NCBI GenBank assembly: GCA_030747485.1
Contig: JASLKP010000001.1
Coordinates: 62,001 to 126,000, forward strand
Reading direction: 5' to 3'
DNA length: 64,000 bases
Source: Candidatus Thalassarchaeaceae archaeon
GTDB lineage: Archaea; Thermoplasmatota; Poseidoniia; Poseidoniales; Thalassarchaeaceae
In this document: in pieces, positions 50,660 to 59,172 of the stretch
Position numbering within the stretch: position 1 is the stretch's first letter
How the letters are laid out: each line of letters begins with the position of its first letter
Translations under genes and position numbers: made by a program
The notes under the pieces: model-generated
Told to the model about the DNA's origin: nothing
Databases searched by the model: none
Seen by the model: the letters and a program-made list of their open reading frames with translations, nothing else

Positions 50660-53600
50660 TCACTGAATTCTAGTGAATGAACCATCAGCATTCATCTGCC
50701 AAGCACTGCCATCTGGAGCGTTGTAAATCGTCTCACCCATTGCACCAGTGACGTATCCGCCACCACCTGGGAGTTGTGTGTAATCAGGGATTGTGATTGG
50801 CGAGACTGGGGCAACGGCTGCGACTGGTGCTGCTTGAGCAGGCATATCGTATCCCATATGAGGGGCCTGTGTTTCCTGCCAAGTTGACTCCACAGGGGAT
50901 TCATCTTGTCCACGTCGTAGAATGGTTACAGTCAATATGACGCCCATCAATACAACAACAACAATCGCTAGAATGATCCAAATCATGTTCTTCTGAAGAA
51001 CTGCACTGGTATCACCGAGTTCAACTCGCTCATCTAGAGAACAGCCGGCATATTTGCCACTTTTCTCTACACTCTCACCGGCTGGTGTATCTAGACATTC
51101 ATCCATCGCAGTCATCACTCCATCACCATCTTCATCGCGCTGATAGGCTGAGCAACCTCGCAATTCACCTTCAGAAAGAATGGTTAATCTCTCAGCAGGA
51201 GTCAATTCAAGAGATGTGTCTGGACAAACGTCCTCATACAGGCGATAACCATCTTCATCACTATCATCGTCACCATACCAGCAACCGAATGTATCGAGGG
51301 TTCCAAATGTCGTAAATCCATTTTGAATGCTTGAATTCGATGTGTTTGGACATTGGTCATTTCCTGTTGGATAAATGAGGTCTCCATTGACTCCATCTTC
51401 GTCGGTATCATACTCACTCATATGACAACCGGTTACCTCTACTGTGTCTTTGTACATCGAGGGTGTATTCGGACAGGCATCAACAAACAGACGATAGCCG
51501 TCGCCATCATCATCAGATTCACCTGTCCAACAACCGATTTCATCCACATCCAAACCAAACTCATCTTGGAAGGCTTCACGAGTAGCCTGCTGAGGTGTGT
51601 TTGGACAATTGTCGATGTGATTCCAAACGCCATCCACATCCGTATCCTGTTGTGTTGTCCATCCACATCCTCTGGAATCAATAGATTCTCCAACGGGTGT
51701 ATCTGGACATTCATCACTAGAGTCTGGGATGAGGTCATTGTCATCATCTGTATCCTCATCAGCATCACGACAGCCATCACGATCTACATCGTTTGTTGTG
51801 TCTGAGACCCAACCGGTCTCACCCTGTGGGCAAGAATCAGCAGAATCGGGCCATCCATCGCCATCATCGTCAGAATCTTCATCGAAATCTCGACAGCCGT
51901 CGCCATCCATGTCAGTCTCTGAGTTAGATGTCCAACCAGTCATTCCACGCGGACAATTGTCAAAGACGTCACCAATTGAATCTCCATCATCGTCATCATC
52001 CTCGTCAAGGTCACGACAACCGTCACCATCAAGGTCAGTTGAAGGGACACTTTGCCAATCCATTGCGCCATTTTGACACAAATCATCAGCGTCATTTACG
52101 CCATCAGCATCATCATCCTGATCTTCTGTAGCGTCCTTACAACCATCGCCATCACGGTCGTTGTTTGAATCAGAGATCCAACCCAATTCACCGGTTCGAC
52201 AGATGTCCAGAATGTCACCATCACCATCGACATCATTGACGCCATCATTGTCGTCATCAGCATCCTCTCCATCATCGGCGCAACCATCGCTATCATGGTC
52301 TGTGGAAGTGTCACTGGTCCAATTATGCCATCCTCGAACACAATCATCTCCAGCATCATCGTTGATGCCGTCATTATCGTCGTCATCGTCTTCCTCTGAA
52401 TCATGACAGCCATCACCATCGTGGTCGTTGGCAGAATTGCTAGACCACTGCTGTTTGAATGTCAGACCGGTGCAGGGATCTGCCACATCTGCAATTCCAT
52501 CTCCATCATCGTCTGAATCTTCGGTGGCATCCATGCAACCATCTTGATCCATGTCTAGGTAGGTGTCACTACTGTCCCAATTAACTTCAGGGCCATCACA
52601 ATTGTCGATATCGTTGTCCTTATTGTCTCCATCCAAATCAGTGTCACAAACATCTCCAAAGCTATCACCATCGATATTGGATTGGTCTGTATTTGGAATT
52701 GCAGGGCAATTGTCATCGGCATTGCCCACACCATCTCCATCACTATCTGCTTGAATGACCCACAGGTGGATTCCTGTATTGAATGCGTATCCATATTGAT
52801 TGGGGTCAGAGAAAACGTTACCCTTGGTACTCTCAGAGCCAGTGCCCAGTGTGATTGTACATGACTGCCCCACTGCAACGCCACCCCCACAGTGTGAGCC
52901 CATGCTGGCAATGGAGCCTGATGGCATGACTGCAATGCTGTAGCCCTCATCATTGTATGGACCATCAGCGGCTTCCGCCCATAGCCAGTTTCCACTGGTA
53001 TCGATTCCTGCAATCACCATCCCCATGTATGTACTAGAAAGGGTTGTTGAACCAAAGGAAGCACTGCCCGATTGAGCAACGTAGCCATCACTGGTGACAG
53101 ATGCGAAAGTACCGGCAATCGCCAATCCACCTTGGCCAGTCATATCAATCGACCTTGAAGTCTGATAGGCACCACTTGTTGAACCAGTAGCCCATGACCA
53201 CTGATTATTGGTACCTAATTCCGCAACGAAAATAATGCGATCATTTGATCCACTACCACCCACTTGCTGTGTTCCAAATTGTGCATTCCCAATCGTATGG
53301 CCAGTAACATAGACTGTGCCGGAATCGGCAATAATATCCATGATTTGGACGACTCCATTTGTCGCACCCACAGATGCAACATCTACGTGCGAGCCACTAG
53401 TTGTGAGTTTGGCAATATACGAAGCCAGTTGACCTGCTGCTTGTGTTTGTTGATTACCGAACGTTGCAGTTCCTGCAAACCAACCGCTACCGAAGACGTG
53501 GGTGCCATCGGTAGAAATGGATGCACCGTAATCTTCCTCGGGCCCACCTGCAGTGTATACCCAATCCCAGTGATTGCCTCCAATTGTGACTTGACCAGTC

Positions 53601-54331
53601 ATCAACTCAGCAATCCAGATGTCCATCTTACCATTGGTGCTAACGGTGTTTGAATTGAAATTAGCCGTGCCATTGAAGGATCCTGTGGCAAAGACATTGC
53701 CACCAGAATCAACCGTGATGTCCTCACATGAATCATCGTTTGTGGTTCCACCAGCAACAGCAGTCCATTGGAACTGACCATTGCCATTGAGTTTGCTCAC
53801 AAAGATATCCATGGTATCTTGGGTCGAACGATACTGATCAGTACCAAATGTAACATTTCCATTGAACCAACCACAGATGTAAATGTCAGTCCCGTGGGTA
53901 GCCATTCCACTAACCATTGCATATCCACCGCCACCATACTCACCAGTTTCAGTCAACCACTGCCATGAACCAGTATTTCCATCAGACTTTGCGATGTAAG
54001 CAATTTGTCCAGGTGAACCCGTTCCAAAAAGATCAGATGAGGAACCGTGTGAACCAAACGTGGCATCACCAATCACCATGCCCCCAACCAATACATCTCC
54101 TGCAGAATCGACTGTCATGGTACTCGGCCAAATCACTGCACCTGTGCCCCCAGAGGCCATTCCAGCACTCTGTGTCCATTCATTTTGCACTGCATAGGAA
54201 ATTTCCACTTCATCAGCGAGTTCAGATGGAGTTTGGTTGGAGAATTCTATTCCAGTCATCGGTTGTAGCAACAATGCGAATATTACCGCGAAAAGCAGGC
54301 TGTTGGTAATGAACTTCGATTGGTCAGTCAT
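50660..54331 (-). CDS. Giant surface protein: SBBP-like beta-propeller region, TSP type-3 repeats, TM, short cytosolic tail
   Basis: ITVDSGGNVFATGSFNGTANF repeats; DxDGDGCxDxxEDxDDDxDG repeats; TM MIWIILAIVVVVLMGVILTVTIL; tail NAPDGSAWQMNADGSFTRIQ. Confidence 0.85.
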   Translation of the reverse strand: MTDQSKFITNSLLFAVIFALLLQPMTGIEFSNQTPSELADEVEISYAVQNEWTQSAGMASGGTGAVIWPSTMTVDSAGDVLVGGMVIGDATFGSHGSSSDLFGTGSPGQIAYIAKSDGNTGSWQWLTETGEYGGGGYAMVSGMATHGTDIYICGWFNGNVTFGTDQYRSTQDTMDIFVSKLNGNGQFQWTAVAGGTTNDDSCEDITVDSGGNVFATGSFNGTANFNSNTVSTNGKMDIWIAELMTGQVTIGGNHWDWVYTAGGPEEDYGASISTDGTHVFGSGWFAGTATFGNQQTQAAGQLASYIAKLTTSGSHVDVASVGATNGVVQIMDIIADSGTVYVTGHTIGNAQFGTQQVGGSGSNDRIIFVAELGTNNQWSWATGSTSGAYQTSRSIDMTGQGGLAIAGTFASVTSDGYVAQSGSASFGSTTLSSTYMGMVIAGIDTSGNWLWAEAADGPYNDEGYSIAVMPSGSIASMGSHCGGGVAVGQSCTITLGTGSESTKGNVFSDPNQYGYAFNTGIHLWVIQADSDGDGVGNADDNCPAIPNTDQSNIDGDSFGDVCDTDLDGDNKDNDIDNCDGPEVNWDSSDTYLDMDQDGCMDATEDSDDDGDGIADVADPCTGLTFKQQWSSNSANDHDGDGCHDSEEDDDDDNDGINDDAGDDCVRGWHNWTSDTSTDHDSDGCADDGEDADDDNDGVNDVDGDGDILDICRTGELGWISDSNNDRDGDGCKDATEDQDDDADGVNDADDLCQNGAMDWQSVPSTDLDGDGCRDLDEDDDDDGDSIGDVFDNCPRGMTGWTSNSETDMDGDGCRDFDEDSDDDGDGWPDSADSCPQGETGWVSDTTNDVDRDGCRDADEDTDDDNDLIPDSSDECPDTPVGESIDSRGCGWTTQQDTDVDGVWNHIDNCPNTPQQATREAFQDEFGLDVDEIGCWTGESDDDGDGYRLFVDACPNTPSMYKDTVEVTGCHMSEYDTDEDGVNGDLIYPTGNDQCPNTSNSSIQNGFTTFGTLDTFGCWYGDDDSDEDGYRLYEDVCPDTSLELTPAERLTILSEGELRGCSAYQRDEDGDGVMTAMDECLDTPAGESVEKSGKYAGCSLDERVELGDTSAVLQKNMIWIILAIVVVVLMGVILTVTILRRGQDESPVESTWQETQAPHMGYDMPAQAAPVAAVAPVSPITIPDYTQLPGGGGYVTGAMGETIYNAPDGSAWQMNADGSFTRIQ

Positions 54332-54333
54332 AA

Positions 54334-54351
54334 CACGCCCTATGGGGCGTG
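54334..54351 (-). promoter_or_regulatory. Start-codon-proximal hairpin, CACGCCC-CATA-GGGCGTG, 2 nt before ATG 54331
   Basis: 7-bp perfect stem. Confidence 0.72.
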
Positions 54352-54380
54352 ATACTTAACGCTCCCCTGTCGAGGTTTGT

Positions 54381-57300
54381 TCATTCTTGGCCTCCATGTT
54401 CAGCCCAATCATCCATTTCTGGTGTCCGGTACCACCAATTTCGGTCATCATCTAACCACCATTCACAGCCATTCTCGTCAACCTTGTAATTTGGATCATT
54501 TTCGTAGTCTTCTTCAGATGATTCTACCGTAGTTTCATCCTGTATTTCGATGGATTTTTGATCTGATTTCTTGGGTGTCGAGTCTGACTCTTGGCGGCCC
54601 TTGATGACCAATACTGCACCAATTGCACCAGCAATAATCACCACCGTAATTAATCCAATTATTCCGAGGATTGACATGGTGCTAAGGCCACCTGATTCCG
54701 TGCTAGTTTGTTGTTGACGTGAACATCCATTGTCATCTACAACGGCACCAGAAGCCGTTCCTGCACAGCCGTCATTGCCATTGACGATTCCATCGCCATC
54801 ATCGTCTTTCTGATCAAACGTACATCCGCCCTCGTAGATTGTGACTGGAGTGAAACCATCAGGTGGGGTCGTATTGCTGTCTGGACAAAGATCGACCCAA
54901 TTGATGTAATCATCATTGTCATCATCTTGATCACCAGACCAGCAACCGAATTGTTCGTCAAATAGGTATGTGCCATTGAACGAATCTCGCACACTTTGAT
55001 TTGTTGTCCCAGGACAAGCATCATCGACATCGAGTACACCATCATTATCCTCGTCCTGTTGAGTGAGGAACCCACAACCAAAGGCGTCAATTGATTCTCC
55101 GAATGGTGTATTCAAACACGCATCGATATTGTCAGGAATATTATCTGCATCAATGTCATCAGTACAACCATCGAAGTTCGTATCGTATCCATCTGCAGAA
55201 GCTACTTCAGGACAATCGTCCAAATTGTTCTGGACACCATCGCCATCATTATCACCTTGTTCATATGAACATCCACCATCAAATACCTGTGAGCCCAAAG
55301 GTGTACCTGGACACTCATCAATCAAGTCAGAATAGCCATCATTGTCATCATCTGTATCTTCATCGGCGTCTCGGCATCCATCACCATCAACGTCATTTTG
55401 TTCATCTGATTCCCAACCAGTGATTCCATCTGGGCATCCATCGAATGTGTCCTCTATTTTGTCGGAGTCGTCATCGATATCTTCGCCAGCATCACGACAT
55501 CCATCACCATCAATATCGGAATGACTTCCTGATGTCCAACCGATATCTCCAGCCGGGCAGTCATCATTGACATCGAGAAGACCATCGCCATCATCGTCAT
55601 CATCCTCATCCCAATCACGACAACCATCACCATCTCTGTCATTCGCCGTTTGGGAACTCCAATTGACGGCTTGGTCAGGACAATCATCCATGAAATCTAG
55701 GACATCATCGCCATCATCATCAGAATCTTCTCCCGAATCTAGACAACCGTCTCCATCGTAATCAAGTGCTTCAGTTGTCGTCCAACCAAGATCTCCACGT
55801 TCACAATTATCTGGGCCGTCGTCAACACCATCATTGTCATCGTCGTTGTCATCGTCGTTATCATCACAACCATCACCATCGTGATCGGTAGCAGAACTTG
55901 AAGTCCAAGAACGGTTGTAGGGATATCTTGGACAGAGATCATCAATGTCTAAAACAGTATCAGAATCATCATCAAGGTCCTCATCTGAATCATGACAGCC
56001 ATCCGTATCATAATCGGTGGCAACACCACTGGACCAATTGTGTTTAGAAGTGGGGTCATTGCAACTATCAGCGAGATCAAGGATATTGTCGCCATCATCG
56101 TCTAGATCCTCATCTGCATCACGGCATCCATCACCGTCACGGTCATTTTCCCAGATAGATTGTACCCAATTAACTGACGGACCAATGCATTGATCGTAGT
56201 AATCATCGTAACCATCACCATCTGCGTCATCATCACATAGATCACCTTCGGTATCACCATCCATATTCTCTTGACCGGTGTTGTTTACCAATGGACAATT
56301 ATCACTGAGATCAGCAATTCCATCATCATCGGTATCTACCTTGAATGTCCACACAAAACCAGCTCCGTCAGCATAGGTATACGTTGATAGATTGACATTT
56401 GCTAAACGTGAACCACAAGCAAATACTTGATTGACACAATGACGTCCAGTTGTAACAACTCTTCCAATACCAATCCAAGTCACTCCGAGAGCAAAATCAT
56501 CTTTTTCACCACCAAGTTGGTCGGCCCAAATCCAATTTCCATATTGATCCAAACCGGCCACAAAACCATCACTTCCAGGTGCACCAGCCAAGTAGAAGGG
56601 ACCAAAAGTTGCGTTGGTCCAAAGTTCATTTCCATCGAAATAAAATCCAGAAACGGCAACTGTGCCCAATGGACCAACTGACAAATCCGTAACAGATTGT
56701 ACAGAACTTGCTTCACCTGAACTTCGTGTGGCCCATACCCAAGCGCCCGCAGTGTCAATGGATGCAACCCAAGCATTCGTCGCACTCGCATTAGATGTGA
56801 GAGTATAGGAGGCGGTCTGACCAACACGGAATTGAGCCTGTCCTACAAATTGTCCACCGAGATATAGGTCTCCGTTCCCGTAGGTGATTGCAACTGCATA
56901 AACAGAGTCGCCTTGGCTTGAACCGGGCATTGGACGAGTCCATTGGAATGTCCCACCAGGATTGATTTTTGACACAAATGAAGCATATGGACGTCCGGCT
57001 GGAACAATTGTGCTACTCGGCCAATCCAGAACGTTATCGCGATAATAACCAACCAAGTATGCATTGTCATAACTATCGATGACTACACCTGTAACATTGT
57101 CGTCATAATTACCACCCCATGCCTCGACCCAAGATATTCCACCCATCTCGTCCATCATCAAGATGTACATGTCACTGCCACCTTCAGACTGATGGGATGA
57201 TGAACCAAATACTGCAGTATTCGTATGTGCACCAACAACGTACAGACCTCCAGCACTGGTCGCAGCACAACCACTTGCGACATCATGATTGGGGCCACCA

Positions 57301-57923
57301 AAATTTGTCGCGACGTCCCAAGTTGATGTTGAAATATTGTATAGTGCTGCAAATCCATCCATGAATAGACCGCCGGTTGTTAGTGAATGATTTCCGAAGG
57401 TGATTGTGTCGGACATCCAACCACAAATCCATACACCGGCAGGACCTATTGTGACCTCTTCTGAATGAGCACCTCCGTACGAATCACTTGGTCGATTTGT
57501 ATGTTTGAACCATGTCCACGTACCCCACTGATCAAGTTGAGCGATGAAGGCCATTCGATGATTATAAAAGGTCGGAGTTACACTTGAACCAATGATGACA
57601 TCACCGCGATAAGAACCGGTAATAATCACTGAACTACTAGCTGTAGTGATGACGTCAGCAATCCATACACTGTTGACATTGTTGACATCATTGTACTCGT
57701 TGGGATCTCCAGTTCCATGAATGGACCATTCGGTCACTCCACGGGCTCCAATAGCCATCAATGCCTCATTCTGTGCATCATTCAACTCAGGAAATGAATC
57801 AGGTAGAGATTCTGTATTAGATTCTTTTTCTTCGTATGAAATAGATGCCAACCAAGGAGCGGCAAGGAGCAAGAAAATCATCGAGGAAACGATGGGTAAA
57901 CGAGTCGAAAGCCGGTCTGACAT
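54381..57923 (-). CDS. Giant surface protein, tandem paralog of the 50660..54331 gene
   Basis: Same architecture: propeller repeats, D-rich TSP3 array, TM MSILGIIGLITVVIIAGAIGAVLVI, tail DENGCEWWLDDDRNWWYRTPEMDDW. Start at ATG 57923 (MSDRLST) rather than 57953. Confidence 0.85.
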   Translation of the reverse strand: MSDRLSTRLPIVSSMIFLLLAAPWLASISYEEKESNTESLPDSFPELNDAQNEALMAIGARGVTEWSIHGTGDPNEYNDVNNVNSVWIADVITTASSSVIITGSYRGDVIIGSSVTPTFYNHRMAFIAQLDQWGTWTWFKHTNRPSDSYGGAHSEEVTIGPAGVWICGWMSDTITFGNHSLTTGGLFMDGFAALYNISTSTWDVATNFGGPNHDVASGCAATSAGGLYVVGAHTNTAVFGSSSHQSEGGSDMYILMMDEMGGISWVEAWGGNYDDNVTGVVIDSYDNAYLVGYYRDNVLDWPSSTIVPAGRPYASFVSKINPGGTFQWTRPMPGSSQGDSVYAVAITYGNGDLYLGGQFVGQAQFRVGQTASYTLTSNASATNAWVASIDTAGAWVWATRSSGEASSVQSVTDLSVGPLGTVAVSGFYFDGNELWTNATFGPFYLAGAPGSDGFVAGLDQYGNWIWADQLGGEKDDFALGVTWIGIGRVVTTGRHCVNQVFACGSRLANVNLSTYTYADGAGFVWTFKVDTDDDGIADLSDNCPLVNNTGQENMDGDTEGDLCDDDADGDGYDDYYDQCIGPSVNWVQSIWENDRDGDGCRDADEDLDDDGDNILDLADSCNDPTSKHNWSSGVATDYDTDGCHDSDEDLDDDSDTVLDIDDLCPRYPYNRSWTSSSATDHDGDGCDDNDDDNDDDNDGVDDGPDNCERGDLGWTTTEALDYDGDGCLDSGEDSDDDGDDVLDFMDDCPDQAVNWSSQTANDRDGDGCRDWDEDDDDDGDGLLDVNDDCPAGDIGWTSGSHSDIDGDGCRDAGEDIDDDSDKIEDTFDGCPDGITGWESDEQNDVDGDGCRDADEDTDDDNDGYSDLIDECPGTPLGSQVFDGGCSYEQGDNDGDGVQNNLDDCPEVASADGYDTNFDGCTDDIDADNIPDNIDACLNTPFGESIDAFGCGFLTQQDEDNDGVLDVDDACPGTTNQSVRDSFNGTYLFDEQFGCWSGDQDDDNDDYINWVDLCPDSNTTPPDGFTPVTIYEGGCTFDQKDDDGDGIVNGNDGCAGTASGAVVDDNGCSRQQQTSTESGGLSTMSILGIIGLITVVIIAGAIGAVLVIKGRQESDSTPKKSDQKSIEIQDETTVESSEEDYENDPNYKVDENGCEWWLDDDRNWWYRTPEMDDWAEHGGQE

Positions 57924-57925
57924 GA

Positions 57926-57944
57926 GAACGCCCTTAGGGCGTTC
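57926..57944 (-). promoter_or_regulatory. Start-codon-proximal hairpin, GAACGCCC-TAA-GGGCGTTC, 2 nt before ATG 57923
   Basis: 8-bp perfect stem. Confidence 0.72.
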
Positions 57945-57961
57945 CCATTTCAACGTTCAGT

Positions 57962-59086
57962 CTAGATGAACGGAGGTCGTACAATGACCGCACGTAACGT
58001 TCGACGAGGGTTTGGTGCAATCAAAACCTCTTCTCCGATTTCAACACCTTCAAGATATGCCAACGCAATTCCAACCTTACCAAGACTGGGTGACGGGCCT
58101 CCAGAAGTCACTGTACCAATCACTTCATCACCACGCATTACGGCGTGACCAATCCGTGGAAATGGACCTTTATCGAGTACTTTCAAACCAAGCCACCGTG
58201 CACCTTTACCAGACTGATGCGCATCCTTTGTAGATGCAACACGGTGGCGCCCAATAAATTCGTGATCCATATTCAGTCCAAAGGGTACGAATGTTTCTCC
58301 AGAATCACGCATCAGATTCGTGTCATCAGTCAGCGTTGCTGCACAGAAATCTTGTCCAGAAAGAAGGAAACCTTTCTCCATACGTAATGTATCTCTAGCA
58401 CCCAATCCAACAGGGCTGATTCCATGTCCACCGTCATCCAATAATGCGTCCCATAAGGTTCGAACTTGGTCATTGGGCACAAAAATTTCAACCCCTCTTT
58501 CACCTGTATATCCAGTCCCCTGAATCCAACCAGTAATTCCCAAATCATTGGGTTGAATTTTTTGACCTTTGAAGTGATTCACAACGTTGGATTCGCCCAA
58601 TATGGTGGCAAGGATTTGTGGAGATTTAGGACCTTGTAGAGCCAAAATGCTGGTCTGGTCTGAGAGATTCTCAATCGTAATCCCTTCAGTGAGATGTTGA
58701 TTGAACCAATTCAACATATGCTCAATCATACTTGCATTGGGCACACCAAGAATTTCTGTTTCAGAGACTACACAGAAGATCATGTCATCAATGATGATAC
58801 CATTGTCATCAAGAAAGTGAGTATATGCACATCGTCCGGGTCCAATGAGGCTTGCCTTTTGTGTGCCGATTCCATCCATCCATTCACGGACACCTGCACC
58901 GCTGAATTTGAAAAAACCCATGTGAGAAACATCGAATAAACCGGCATTTTCACGAGTATTGATATGTTCTTCCATCATCGAGGAATACCAAATTGGTAAC
59001 TCAAAACCATGGAAATCAACGAGATTACCGCCTCGTTCATGATGGGCATCGAATAGAGCAGTTCGCACCAACTCGCCCCCCGACAT
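57962..59086 (-). CDS. gcvT: Aminomethyltransferase (glycine cleavage T protein)
   Basis: LFDVSHMGFFKFSG, GYTGERGVEIFVPND, GARDTLRMEKGFLLSGQD; start MSGGELVRTALFDAHHERGG at 59086. Confidence 0.94.
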   Translation of the reverse strand: MSGGELVRTALFDAHHERGGNLVDFHGFELPIWYSSMMEEHINTRENAGLFDVSHMGFFKFSGAGVREWMDGIGTQKASLIGPGRCAYTHFLDDNGIIIDDMIFCVVSETEILGVPNASMIEHMLNWFNQHLTEGITIENLSDQTSILALQGPKSPQILATILGESNVVNHFKGQKIQPNDLGITGWIQGTGYTGERGVEIFVPNDQVRTLWDALLDDGGHGISPVGLGARDTLRMEKGFLLSGQDFCAATLTDDTNLMRDSGETFVPFGLNMDHEFIGRHRVASTKDAHQSGKGARWLGLKVLDKGPFPRIGHAVMRGDEVIGTVTSGGPSPSLGKVGIALAYLEGVEIGEEVLIAPNPRRTLRAVIVRPPFI

Positions 59087-59093
59087 ATGCGTA

Positions 59094-59111
59094 GGGCCGC
59101 CGCGTCGGCCC
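59094..59111 (-). promoter_or_regulatory. Hairpin GGGCCG-ACGCGG-CGGCCC, 7 nt before gcvT ATG 59086
   Basis: 6-bp stem, 6-nt loop, divergent intergenic region. Confidence 0.5.
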
Positions 59112-59172
59112 TTGAATCGCACGGCCTCTCGCCCTCGCAACGATGAAAGGCGTTATGTGAAGGGAGGAGGAT

